Notes: generated by a model not told the origin, from the letters alone. Numbered from the stretch's first letter, positions 35,001 through 42,621 are shown. The stretch: DNA of 61,526 nucleotides from Allorhizocola rhizosphaerae (GCF_003426775.1 NZ_QJUG01000013.1:1-61526), one strand, 5' to 3'. Translations and numbers: made by a program.

Positions 35001-35764
35001 GCCAGCACCCTATCCCCGTCGCGCTGCGCGTCGGGGAGCCGCTTGAGCACGACGACCCCGCAGCCCTCGGCGCGCGCGTAACCATCCGCGGCGTCATCGA
35101 ACGCCTTGCACCGGCCGTCAGGGGCGAGGACCTGACCGGCCGAAAGGATCGTGAAGATCCGCGGATGGTGTAGCGCGTTCACTCCGCCGCACAACGCCAG
35201 ATCGCACTCGCCGTGGCGCAGTCCTTGCACCGCAAGGTGCAGCGCGGTCAGCGAGGATGCGCATGCGGTGTCGGTGGTAAGGCTGGGCCCGCGCCAGCCG
35301 AGGAAGTAGGACAACCTGCCGGACAGGGCGTAGGCGCCCATGCCGGTGGCCAGTTGCCCGTCGAGCTCGGCGTAGGGCACGGCCTCCAGCTCGAGCGCGA
35401 AGTCGAACGGTGTCGCTCCAATGTAGACACCGCTGTTGCTGTGCCGGGTCGCGGTCGGGTCAAGGTTGGCGCTCTCCAGCGCCTCCCACGCCGTCTCCAG
35501 CAACAGGCGCTGCTGGGGATCCACATAGACGGCCTGTTTCGGCGCGATGTTGAAAAACGGCGCGTCGAACTCGTCGATGCGGTCCAGGAAGCCGCCGGCC
35601 GTGGTGGTGATGCCGTCGAACGCGTCGACCTCCCAGCGGTCATGGGGCAGGGGGCCGATGCCCGAGGAACCGGCACTCAGGAAGGCGTCCAGGCCGTCCA
35701 AGGTTGTGCTCCCGCCGGGGAAGCGCAGGCCCGCGCCGATGATCGCGATACCGTCGCCGGTCAT
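32054..35764 (-). CDS. Type I polyketide synthase, KS-AT-DH-ACP
   Basis: 1236 aa. KS: Cys168 (TACASS), His303 (EAHGTGTPLGDP), His341 (NIGHMEP). AT: Ser605 (GHSVGE), with GFHS at 705-708, nearer the malonyl-type than the methylmalonyl-type (YASH) signature. DH: His898 (HRMRGRAFVP) and Asp1064 (LDSATH). ACP: Ser1192 (GLDSL). No ketoreductase, enoylreductase or thioesterase domain is present. A DH without a KR is odd: either a KR acts in trans (the SDR at 11822 is one candidate) or the DH-like fold does something else. The start ATG 35764 overlaps the free ACP stop. It probably builds a short acyl chain on a starter loaded by the ligase. Confidence 0.93.
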   Translation of the reverse strand: MTGDGIAIIGAGLRFPGGSTTLDGLDAFLSAGSSGIGPLPHDRWEVDAFDGITTTAGGFLDRIDEFDAPFFNIAPKQAVYVDPQQRLLLETAWEALESANLDPTATRHSNSGVYIGATPFDFALELEAVPYAELDGQLATGMGAYALSGRLSYFLGWRGPSLTTDTACASSLTALHLAVQGLRHGECDLALCGGVNALHHPRIFTILSAGQVLAPDGRCKAFDDAADGYARAEGCGVVVLKRLPDAQRDGDRVLAVIRGTAIGQDGESAGLTAPNGAAQEAIMRAALTDAGVSPAEVSYVEAHGTGTPLGDPIELGSINGVFATPGRRPIVVGSLKSNIGHMEPAAGIGGLIKTVLQLDRRTIYPHRYETLSKRIPWDAYPIAIPSTCEPWQSDGEPRRATVNSFGLAGAIGVAVLEEAPPSVNGHEKSPAGGDHVFTLSAKSQAALALQVNRYKEFLAEHPGVGIADLCYTRNVGRAHFPHRLATVAHDTGSLGAWLQRQPAPDSGVAYRKVALLFTGSGAQHPGMGRELYEQFPLFRRMVDECDTLLRPHLGRSVRDLMFDPRPMEILNTTLHTHSALFTFEYSLAKLWMSFGVRPNVLIGHSVGEIIAAAVAGLFSLEDGIDFLVTRAKLIESIAVPGGMFAVKAPAAQIAPLLSGWPDLSIAAINSPRQTVVSGAKEPLDKFAAELSSDGLSVTALQVSTGFHSPLMAGITERLAEALRRIRFKEPSLTLISNLTGAVAMPRDLATAEYWVKHLCEPVDFAAGIQTISGRGKHLMLEVGPSSALTALARQSAPEEGHRWVGGGGDVHRAVAQVYTAGLNISWPRYHEGRAGRRIALPGYVFDHKRYWLPIHGPRHGLGAASPQSPLGVRAAHADGVTEFRSQLSSASFGYLKDHRMRGRAFVPAAFYLEMFLEVSDAIHGETSRPIEDVCFTEALYVGEEPVDVRTRAIERPDGTVWVEIVSRYGDVERLHATATISAYPGLTLSDRGTDLRYRVNHPGTAEDTLTPEQVYAAYAQMGLDYGPGLRRVRTMSRHTGELALSELDVPDATSPQHMSPPILDSATHGMAALAAGQNLMGVGIGSARIFRKPRAHTLRAAMAVAEPGSADFAVDVLLLQDDEVVAEIIGLSFTRLSTPQARPAARDSRPKPTPKKLAPHEAIRSAVAQLLQLDDPTAIGPGTTFLELGLDSLGADELRATLEQEFGVKLEATAAFDHPTLESLADHVDSRREATS

Positions 35765-36150
35765 TTTCCGCACACATCCCTCATCACGTCGTCCCACAGG
35801 GCGCGGTGTTCCGGCGGCTCGCCGGACGTGTCGCCGTGAGCAGACTCGATGAACAGGTCGGGGAGCACCTCGTCGGCCAGGTAATGCGTCATGCTGTCGA
35901 TGGTGGGATTGTTGAACACCACCGTGGCGCTGATCTGACAAGCCAGCTCCGCTTCGAGATGTTCCTTCGCCTCCGTGAGCTGCAGCGAGGTGAGCCCCAT
36001 GTCGAAGAAACTTTCCGAGGTGGACAGCTGTTCATCCTCGCCCATCAGGAGCGACGATTTCAGTACAGCGATGATCATCGACTCCAATGCTTCGCGCCGT
36101 TCGGACAGGGGCAACGACCTCAGCCGCACAATGCTCACAGTGGATTGCAT
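35761..36150 (-). CDS. Free-standing acyl carrier protein
   Basis: 129 aa with one carrier domain. The phosphopantetheine serine is Ser55 in FFDMGLTSLQL, which has T before the Ser instead of the usual D. A 40-residue tail follows the domain. It is the first gene of the ACP-PKS-ligase-TE-SnoaL operon. I choose ATG 36150; the reading frame extends further upstream into the operator region without family character. Confidence 0.85.
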   Translation of the reverse strand: MQSTVSIVRLRSLPLSERREALESMIIAVLKSSLLMGEDEQLSTSESFFDMGLTSLQLTEAKEHLEAELACQISATVVFNNPTIDSMTHYLADEVLPDLFIESAHGDTSGEPPEHRALWDDVMRDVCGK

Positions 36151-36172
36151 AGTTAAGTAGTAGCTCCCGCAT

Positions 36173-36199
36173 GTGATGTTGCCCTGACCCTGCACTGAC
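36173..36199. promoter_or_regulatory. Putative SARP operator between the ACP operon and tRNA-2
   Basis: CTGAC at 36184-36188 and 36195-36199 is an 11-bp-period repeat, with a weaker GTGA copy at 36173. It sits 23-50 bases upstream of the ACP start and about 100 bases before tRNA-2, in the same orientation as the repeats ahead of the VlmA-like gene. Confidence 0.62.
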
Positions 36200-36298
36200 G
36201 CGTGGTGCGGATCCGCCGGTCAGCGACGGGCAAGTCAATCGTCAGCGCCCTCTGGCAGAGTTCAATACGCCAGGCAGAACAACCACTGAAACAACCAC

Positions 36299-36385
36299 GG
36301 AGAGGTCTCCGTAGCGGCCTATCGGAATCCGGGTTCTGCCCGGGGGAGCCTCTGGCTCACGCAGGTTCGAATCCTGCCCTCTCCG
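36299..36385 (+). tRNA. Class II serine-type tRNA with abnormal anticodon arm (tRNA-2)
   Basis: 87 nt. Acceptor GGAGAGG (36299-36305) pairs with CCTCTCC (36378-36384), G73 is at 36385, and there is no CCA. D stem TCCG/CGGA (36308-36311/36323-36326), T arm GCAGG-TTCGAAT-CCTGC (36361-36377). The variable arm is a 5-bp hairpin GAGCC-TCT-GGCTC (36346-36358). These are serine-type features. The anticodon arm at 36328-36344 folds best as six pairs (TCCGGG/CCCGGG) with loop TTCTG. Read with a 7-nt loop the anticodon is TCT (36335-36337), which would insert serine at Arg AGA/AGG codons. The acceptor/D/T parts are nearly identical to tRNA-1, with compensatory change in the D stem (TCCG/CGGA vs TCCA/TGGA). 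Confidence 0.87.
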
Positions 36386-36396
36386 CTTCGAGGAGC

Positions 36397-36424
36397 GCGG
36401 TGAACCGTCCGGGAGGTTCACCGC
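36397..36424 (+). terminator. Terminator hairpin of tRNA-2
   Basis: A perfect 10-bp stem, GCGGTGAACC/GGTTCACCGC (36397-36406 with 36415-36424), and an 8-nt loop, starting 11 bases after the tRNA 3' end. There is no long T-run, so some read-through into the cupin operon is possible. Confidence 0.65.
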
Positions 36425-36468
36425 TGTTCCCATGTCCATCAGTGAACTCGCGTGATTGAGGGAGAACA

Positions 36469-36849
36469 ATGGCAGCCGAAGCCCGTAAGATCAACGTAAC
36501 TCGGCTCTACACCGACGCCGTCGGCGAGTCGCATTTTCTTGACGAGACGCTGGAACTTCAGGAAGCCAACTTCGCGCCACCGGCGCCGCCGATGTACCTG
36601 TCGTCGCCCGTCGAGGCCAAACAGGCCGTCTTTCTGCTGCTGCCCAGCGGATACTTCGGCGACCTGCACCCGGCCCCGCGGCGGCAGCAGATGACGCTCG
36701 TCAACGGGGAGCTCGAGGTGCGCGTCAGCGATGGCGAGGTCCGCCGGTTCCGTCCCGGTGAGACGGTTCTCGTGGAGGACACGTCCGGCAAGGGGCACGC
36801 GACCAAAAGCATCAACGGAGAATCCGTCGTCTTCGTCGTCCAGCTGTGA
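36469..36849 (+). CDS. Cupin-domain protein
   Basis: 126 aa, a single cupin barrel: QQMTLVNGELEVRVSDGEVRRFRPGETVLVEDTSGKGHAT matches cupin motif 1/2 spacing, but the usual metal histidines of motif 1 are mostly replaced (one His remains in GHATK), so metal binding is uncertain. GGGAG lies 6 bases before the ATG. It is the first gene of a three-gene unit with the monooxygenase and hydrolase. Confidence 0.8.
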   Translation: MAAEARKINVTRLYTDAVGESHFLDETLELQEANFAPPAPPMYLSSPVEAKQAVFLLLPSGYFGDLHPAPRRQQMTLVNGELEVRVSDGEVRRFRPGETVLVEDTSGKGHATKSINGESVVFVVQL

Positions 36850-36861
36850 CGGGACCGTCTC

Positions 36862-38115
36862 ATGAAAATCACCTTGTTTGAGCAGGCCGCCTACCGCTAC
36901 CTGCCACCGGACTTCGCCGAGCACCACGACTCCGTGTGCGATACCCCCTACTCGCTTGTCACGCACGACGGCATGTACTCGTCGATGCGCAACTTCCTCG
37001 ACGAGCTGATGTTCGGTGCACGCAGCGGGTTCGACGGCATCGCGGTGACCGAACACGCCCAAAGCAGCTACGACCTGATGCCCAACCCCAATGTGGTGGC
37101 CGGGATCCTGGCCTACCAGACCGAGCAGGAAGAGCTTGACGTGGCGATCTTCCCGATGGGACGGTCGCTGGGAAAGACGCGCGAACCCGTGCGGGTCGCG
37201 GAGGAGTACTCGATGCTCGACGTCATCAGCGGTGGCCGGCTGGTGGCCGGCTTCCCGGTCGGGCTCAGCTACGACGCCAGCCTCAATAACGGCATCCCGC
37301 CGATCGACGTGCGCGGCCGGTTCAACGAGAACCTGGATCTGGTCCTGCGCAGCTGGCAGGATCCCAAGCCGTTCGCCTTCAACGGCAGATACAGCCAATA
37401 TCCACAGGTGAACATCTGGCCCCGGCCGTTGCAGCAGCCGCCGCCGGTCTGGCTGACCGGCGTGGGCAACCCGGCCACGATGCAGCTGATCCTCAAGCGG
37501 GGCTTTGGTTTCACCTTCTTCGGCTTCGCCGGCAGCAAGCTGACCGCGCAACGCATCTTTCCGCGTTTCTGGGAGCTGGCCGATGAGGCCGGCCTCGAAC
37601 ACAACCCATACCAGGTCGGCTTCCTGCAGCACATCGCCGTGGCTGAGACCGACGAGCGGGCCGAACGCGAGTACGCAGAGCATGTGGAGTACGCCTTCCA
37701 CACCGGGCTGGGCGCCATCCCGCCGCAGATGCTGGCCCTGCCCGGTGGGATCGACATCCGCGGAGTCCAGGCGCTGCTGCGGGATCCGTCGGACTTCGGC
37801 ATTTATTGGCAGATGCGCCAAGCGTCGCTTCGCGACCTCATCGACAGCGGGACCGTCATCATCGGAAGCCCCGAGACCGTGGCCGACCAGCTCACCGACC
37901 TGTGCCGGCAGCACCGCATCGGGAATCTGCATGCCCTGCTCGGATTCGGCTCGATGCCGCGCGAGCTGGCGATGCGCAATATCAAGCTGTTCGCCGACGA
38001 GGTGGCTCCGCGGCTGCGCAATCTGTGGCAGGGCAGTGGCTTCGAGCATCACTGGTGGCCGGAGCGGCTTGGCGGCACGCTCCGCCGGAATCTGGGAGAG
38101 AAGGTGTCGGCCTGA
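36862..38115 (+). CDS. LLM-class (luciferase-like) flavin monooxygenase
   Basis: 417 aa TIM-barrel of the bacterial luciferase family (FDGIAVTEHAQSSYDLMPNP, VAIFPMGRSLGKTREPVRVAEE, DVISGGRLVAGFPVG, RFNENLDLVLRSW). It uses reduced flavin from a separate reductase, possibly the one at 24691. The stop overlaps the next start (TGATG). In an N-N cluster it could oxidise a nitrogen or a carbonyl; substrate unknown. Confidence 0.88.
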   Translation: MKITLFEQAAYRYLPPDFAEHHDSVCDTPYSLVTHDGMYSSMRNFLDELMFGARSGFDGIAVTEHAQSSYDLMPNPNVVAGILAYQTEQEELDVAIFPMGRSLGKTREPVRVAEEYSMLDVISGGRLVAGFPVGLSYDASLNNGIPPIDVRGRFNENLDLVLRSWQDPKPFAFNGRYSQYPQVNIWPRPLQQPPPVWLTGVGNPATMQLILKRGFGFTFFGFAGSKLTAQRIFPRFWELADEAGLEHNPYQVGFLQHIAVAETDERAEREYAEHVEYAFHTGLGAIPPQMLALPGGIDIRGVQALLRDPSDFGIYWQMRQASLRDLIDSGTVIIGSPETVADQLTDLCRQHRIGNLHALLGFGSMPRELAMRNIKLFADEVAPRLRNLWQGSGFEHHWWPERLGGTLRRNLGEKVSA

Positions 38116-38897
38116 TGGTAAAGACAGAAATCGTCGAGACCTGGGGTGGCAAACTGCCCATCACCGTCAGCGTCGCGGGCGCGGGCCAGCCACTGCTCTA
38201 CCTACACCAGGCCGCCGGCCTGGCTTGGGATCCGTTCCTGCAGCACCTGAGCGAGCGGTACACCGTATATGCGCCACAGTTTCCGGGGACCACGCCCGGC
38301 AACCCGTATGCCATCCACACCGTCGACCACCTGTGTGACCTGGTGCTGATATACGAGGAGCTGGTGCGCCACCTAGGGCTCAACCAGCCGGTGGTGATCG
38401 GGCAGTCTTTCGGTGGCATGCTCGCTGCCGAGCTGGCCGCGCACTTCCCGACTCTGCCCAGCCGTCTGGTGCTGCTGGCCCCGCTGGGTCTGTGGCGTGA
38501 CGACGCGCCCGTGGCCAACCTGCTGGCTGCTTCCGCAGATCGGTTGCCGGGGCTGCTGTTCCACAATCCAGAGGTTGCCGCCGCCGCGCTGGCCATGCCC
38601 GAGGATCCGGAGGCGGCCGTGACGGCGACCTCGCAGATGGTGTGGTCGTTGGGCTGCGCGGGCAAGTTCTTCTGGCCGATTCCCGACCGCGGACTGCGTG
38701 GGCGGCTGCATCGCATCACGGCCCGCACCCTGGTGGTGTGGGGAAGGCAGGACGCCTTCGTGCCGGTGAGCTACGCCGACGAGTTCGCCGCGATCGCCGA
38801 CAGCAAGGTGGTGGTGATTGAGGACAGCGGGCACCTGCCGCAGATCGAGCAGTTCCAGCAGACCTCATCCGCGGTGGACGATTTCCTCGTCCGCTGA
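38115..38897 (+). CDS. Alpha/beta-fold hydrolase
   Basis: 260 aa with GQSFGGML (nucleophile serine near 99), acid in GRQDAFVP and histidine in SGHLPQIE: a complete catalytic triad. It is coupled by TGATG to the monooxygenase gene. LLM-oxygenase/hydrolase pairs are common in oxidative cleavage pathways. This is the last gene I count in the azoxy-type cluster. Confidence 0.88.
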   Translation: MVKTEIVETWGGKLPITVSVAGAGQPLLYLHQAAGLAWDPFLQHLSERYTVYAPQFPGTTPGNPYAIHTVDHLCDLVLIYEELVRHLGLNQPVVIGQSFGGMLAAELAAHFPTLPSRLVLLAPLGLWRDDAPVANLLAASADRLPGLLFHNPEVAAAALAMPEDPEAAVTATSQMVWSLGCAGKFFWPIPDRGLRGRLHRITARTLVVWGRQDAFVPVSYADEFAAIADSKVVVIEDSGHLPQIEQFQQTSSAVDDFLVR

Positions 38898-39105
38898 ACG
38901 TGACGTTTGCACTCGTCGGCGGGGTTCGTGCCTAGCCGGGTCAGTTTGCGGACGGGCATGGGTTTCTCCCCCGGTCGGCGGCGTGGCGTGCCAGCCGCAG
39001 CGCGCCCTTGTCGCCGACGTAGGCGAAGCGGCTGGATGATGTGGCCTATGTCGACATGCGGCCATTGGGTCCGGGCGGAAGGGTTGCCAGCGGCATGGCA
39101 CTCTG
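38898..39105. other. Junction region with a short minus-strand ORF remnant
   Basis: On the minus strand an ORF starts at 38959 behind a strong GGGGGAG site and reads MPVRKLTRLGTNPADECKR before losing character inside the hydrolase gene. It looks like the beginning of a small actinobacterial protein cut off by recombination, which would mark the cluster edge. Nothing else is seen. Confidence 0.35.
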
Positions 39106-40038
39106 GTGGACGTGCGTGCGACTGGTTCTATGTTCGGTCTTGCTTATGGTGATGCCCTTGGCAAGCCGGTCGAATTCAAGAAGTATCCGGCTATTGTGGC
39201 CGCTTTCGGGCCCGGTGGTCCGACCGAGCTGCCGAAGAAAGCACTGGTGACCGACGATACGCAGATGGCTTTGGCGGTGGGTTGGGCGCTGCTCAAGGAC
39301 GGCGATCTGGTGCAGAATCTCACCGCTAACTTCATCACGTGGATGAAGTCGCCGGATAACAACAGAGCTCCGGGAAACACTTGTATGCGGGCATGTTTGA
39401 AGCTTGACTACGGGCTGCCGTGGCAGCAGGCGAGCATCCGCAGCTCGAAGGGCTGTGGGGCGAACATGCGGGTGACGCCTGTGGGGCTGGTGAAGTCCTA
39501 TGACGACGACACCGTGGCCTATATCGCGCAGCTGCAGGCGGCGATCACCCATGGGCATCCGACGGCGCTGGCCGCGGCGGAGCTGACGGCGTTCGCGGTG
39601 CGGTTTCTGATAAACGGCGCCGCTCTCCACGAGCTGCCGACGCTATTGATTGAGCGGTGTCGCTCGCAGCGCGACGTTATGCGATTGGATGGCTTCAGCT
39701 CGCCGGACGGGTGGGACGAATGCCGAGCAGCACTGGAAAACGTGAAGGTAGCACTGTCTGCAAAGGATGACGGCGGGGACGTCTGCGCGAAGACGGGCGA
39801 GGGGTGGATCGCCGAAGAGGCGCTGGCGTCGGCGCTGCATGCCGCGCTGCGACATCCCGATGACTCGGTGGCCGCGCTAGGGCGCGCCTGCGCCACCAAC
39901 GGTGACTCTGACTCGATCGCCTGTCTGGCCGGCGCTTTCCATGGCGCGGCGTATGGGATGGATATCTGGCCCGTGGAGTGGAGCAAGAGGATTGAATACC
40001 GCGACCAGCTGACCCGGCTCGGCGCGGCCTGGGACTGA
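39106..40038 (+). CDS. ADP-ribosylglycohydrolase family protein
   Basis: 310 aa, all-helical ARH/DraG fold. The metal-binding motifs are GDALGKPVEF near the N-terminus, TDDTQMALAV (near 49), and NGDSDSIACLAGAFHG (near 265), which supplies the late DXD pair. It removes ADP-ribose from proteins or small molecules. The start is GTG 39106 or ATG 39130; no strong ribosome site decides. It lies outside the cluster and is transcribed alone. Confidence 0.88.
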   Translation: MDVRATGSMFGLAYGDALGKPVEFKKYPAIVAAFGPGGPTELPKKALVTDDTQMALAVGWALLKDGDLVQNLTANFITWMKSPDNNRAPGNTCMRACLKLDYGLPWQQASIRSSKGCGANMRVTPVGLVKSYDDDTVAYIAQLQAAITHGHPTALAAAELTAFAVRFLINGAALHELPTLLIERCRSQRDVMRLDGFSSPDGWDECRAALENVKVALSAKDDGGDVCAKTGEGWIAEEALASALHAALRHPDDSVAALGRACATNGDSDSIACLAGAFHGAAYGMDIWPVEWSKRIEYRDQLTRLGAAWD

Positions 40039-40684
40039 AGTCGCAAACCATTGCCCATCCGCCTCAGAGCCTGGTGGTAAAGGGTGTCAGTGAGCTGTTG
40101 CCCCGATCCTCGTGGATGACTGACGGGGATGGCGACCACGAAGCATGTCCATATTGGACAGGAAGGCGGGATCCCCGCTATAGAAGAGGTTGTCTAGGCC
40201 TTTGTTCTGTGGCAAGGAATTCCGCCCGTGTCTTTGCACCCTATCGGATCGCTGATGCCGGATGCGCGGCCGGTGATGTTCCAAGCCCAGGAGATCGTCT
40301 CGTCGGTGCCGGGTCGCGGTGATCATAGAGCTAAGTTGGCTCGCGGAAGGCAAGTGTCAGGCTTCGCGTCCCGCCGCCGGAGCTCGAGGTGGCGCGCCGC
40401 GGTGGTCAGGAAGCGGACGCGCTCCGGAAAGGACGGTCATGTGTAGCGTGCCCGCCGTCGACAAGATTCGTCAAATGGTCAACATTCAAGATATGGAAAA
40501 TGACATCGCCACAACGCCTTGCAGGAATCGATAAATTGATTGATACTAATTACCGGCCGTGAGGAGCCAAGCACGTTCGGTGAAACCCTACCTCCACCAC
40601 CCGTGTCGCTGTCCTTCGCCGTGCCAGCGGAACGGAACTCTGGCCTGCGCCAGAGTAACCCCTCAAGACGGAAAGGGAACCATT
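40039..40684. other. Intergenic region, no confident gene
   Basis: About 650 bases, with AT-richer patches near 40490-40560 that probably hold the promoter of the protease gene. A plus ORF at 40228-40446 has no ribosome site or recognised family. The stretch may be decayed mobile DNA, but I see no transposase motif or terminal repeats. Confidence 0.45.
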
Positions 40685-41707
40685 ATGCCCTTGTCAGAGG
40701 CGGACCTCAGGAACCTCGGGGACACGCCCATCACGTTCGAGTCGACGGCATACCCGGAAGTGTTCCTGCGCATGGACGGCACCGGGGTGAACAGTCAAAC
40801 CAGTAGCGGCGGCGGAAAGGTCAACTGTAACTTCCGCCCCGCCGACAAGGAGAAGTTCAAGCTTCGCTCCCAGGCCGACGGTACATTCTCGATCGAGTCG
40901 ATCGCCTTTCCGAACGTGTTCCTGCGCGTGGACGGCAGCGGGGTGACCTCCCAAACCACCAACGGCGGCGGCACAGCCAACTGCCAGTTCAACGCCAACG
41001 GCGGCATCTACGAGAAGTTCAGACTCCGGCCCCAGGCCGACGGTTCGTACTCGGTCGAGTCCGCCGCCTTTCCCAACGTGTTCCTGCGTATGGTCGGCAC
41101 CGGGGTGACCAGTTACACGGCTCAGGGCGGCGGGCTGGTCAACTGTCAGTTCAACGCCAATGGCGGCAGCGACGAGAAGTTCAAGCTCCACATGGCCGAT
41201 CAGAGCCTCAACTTCGCCAACGCCGAGATCCAGCAGCGGAACATGTGGTGCTGGGCCGCGAGTTCCATCAACATCGAGAAGTTCTACAACCCGGCCTCCG
41301 CGTGGACCCAGTGCACCCTCGTCAACGACCAGTTCGGCTTGAACAATTGCTGCGGCGACGCGGGCGGGGTGGCCCCATGCAACAACGGGAACTGGCCGAC
41401 CGGGTCGCTGCGGCGGATGAACCACCTGCGCGAGGAGCTATTCCGAGCCCTGACACCCGTGGAGGTCGCTGCCGAGTTGGCGAAGTCGCAACCGATCGGG
41501 GTCGACACGCATTGGGAGCGCGGCGGAGGACACATCGTCGTCATCCGCGGACGCTGGGAGTCCGGCGGCACCGAGTGGCTCAGGATTCACGATCCCTGGG
41601 ACGGATTCGTGGACGTGACGTTCAATGTTTTCCGGGACAATTACACCGCCAGCCGCGGGGTCTGGTCCCGCAGCTACACGACCGCGCGCCAAGCCCAAGG
41701 AGCTTAG
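40685..41707 (+). CDS. Papain-like cysteine protease with N-terminal beta-trefoil repeats
   Basis: 340 aa. Residues about 15-175 contain three copies of a ~50-residue repeat (FESTAYPEVFLRMDGTGVNS, SIESIAFPNVFLRVDGSGVT, SVESAAFPNVFLRMVGTGVT), a fascin/beta-trefoil-like lectin fold. Residues 180-340 are a papain-like domain: QQRNMWCWAASS (nucleophile Cys), GGGHIVVIRGRW (His), HDPWDG (Asn/Asp position). GGAAAGGGAACC precedes the ATG. There is no signal peptide, although such trefoil proteases are often secreted or used as toxins. The next gene overlaps its ribosome site with this stop and is probably a partner. Confidence 0.83.
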   Translation: MPLSEADLRNLGDTPITFESTAYPEVFLRMDGTGVNSQTSSGGGKVNCNFRPADKEKFKLRSQADGTFSIESIAFPNVFLRVDGSGVTSQTTNGGGTANCQFNANGGIYEKFRLRPQADGSYSVESAAFPNVFLRMVGTGVTSYTAQGGGLVNCQFNANGGSDEKFKLHMADQSLNFANAEIQQRNMWCWAASSINIEKFYNPASAWTQCTLVNDQFGLNNCCGDAGGVAPCNNGNWPTGSLRRMNHLREELFRALTPVEVAAELAKSQPIGVDTHWERGGGHIVVIRGRWESGGTEWLRIHDPWDGFVDVTFNVFRDNYTASRGVWSRSYTTARQAQGA

Positions 41708-41708
41708 G

Positions 41709-42284
41709 ATGCCACTGCACCTTCCCGAACCACCCAACGGCGCGCCCGACGATGTCCGGTCGAAGCTCCGCAAGTTCGCCGAGGAGGGCAAATTCACCGG
41801 CAAGGCGCTGCACGGCGCCCGGAAAGAACAGCTCGATGTCTCCACCCCGCACCAGGTCTTCACGATGGGACTCGACGACGTCCTCGCCGGCGGCGGTGTT
41901 GACCGGGCGCGGCCGGCGGGCTGGCGTTACCTCATCGAGGAAGCCGGGCAACCGATCGCCAGCGCCGAGACCTCGGCCGGGCCGGACGGGACCCAGGAGG
42001 TGTCCCAGTTCACCGAGGGGCCTTTCGTGGCCGCCACCGACAAGGCCATGAAAATCGTCCGGAAACTGCCCAAGCTTGAAGCAGCCGGCTTCGAGCTGCG
42101 GCTGTTGCGCATCCCCGCTGTGTATCAGATGGCGTTGTGGCTGCACTCCGCGGAGGAGGATCTGCTGGTGCCACTGGAACCATCGTCGATCGGCAAGGAG
42201 GGTAAGGCCATGCCGGCGGACGAGTTCTTCAACGATCTGGCCGAGCTGGCCCGCGCAACGTCTTTCCGTGCTGAGCCGGATTAG
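41709..42284 (+). CDS. Hypothetical protein, partner of the papain-like protease
   Basis: 191 aa starting one base after the protease stop, with AAGGAG inside the protease 3' end, so the two are translationally linked. I see no known family: a charged N-terminus (RSKLRKFAEEGKFTGKALHG), a middle region of short strands, and an acidic C-terminus. It could be an inhibitor/immunity protein or a chaperone for the protease, on position alone. Confidence 0.75.
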   Translation: MPLHLPEPPNGAPDDVRSKLRKFAEEGKFTGKALHGARKEQLDVSTPHQVFTMGLDDVLAGGGVDRARPAGWRYLIEEAGQPIASAETSAGPDGTQEVSQFTEGPFVAATDKAMKIVRKLPKLEAAGFELRLLRIPAVYQMALWLHSAEEDLLVPLEPSSIGKEGKAMPADEFFNDLAELARATSFRAEPD

Positions 42285-42331
42285 CCCTTTAGCAGGCGTC
42301 GGTGATTGTTTCTAGCGCTCCAAAGTAGAAG

Positions 42332-42384
42332 GGCCTTGCCCTGCTTGGGTTGCGACTCCAGCGCAACCCAAGCAGGGCAAGGCC
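42332..42384. repeat. Perfect 23-bp inverted repeat with 7-nt loop
   Basis: Left arm 42332-42354 and right arm 42362-42384 are exact reverse complements (GGCCTTGCCCTGC... and its mirror), loop ACTCCAG, extendable by a G-T and an A-T pair. It lies 48 bases after the protease partner gene. It is longer than a normal terminator stem and may be a terminator, a mobile-element end, or a structured RNA. Confidence 0.8.
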
Positions 42385-42621
42385 TTGTGGTGACCACGAT
42401 ATCGCGTGAGCCGAGCGAAACTCGGCCCGGCGACGCAAGGTGGCGGCCCGGCACGGGCTGCCGGGGCATTGGGACGGGCGGCCGGCGGCGATACTCAAAC
42501 AAGACTCATATGAGATCGGCGGCAATGGTGAAGCGATCCCGTTCGGTGGGCTGTTCGCGATGCACCCACCAGCCGCGAAGGATCAGTCGCTGTGATCCAT
42601 GTGCTCGCGGAGGCTGTGTGG

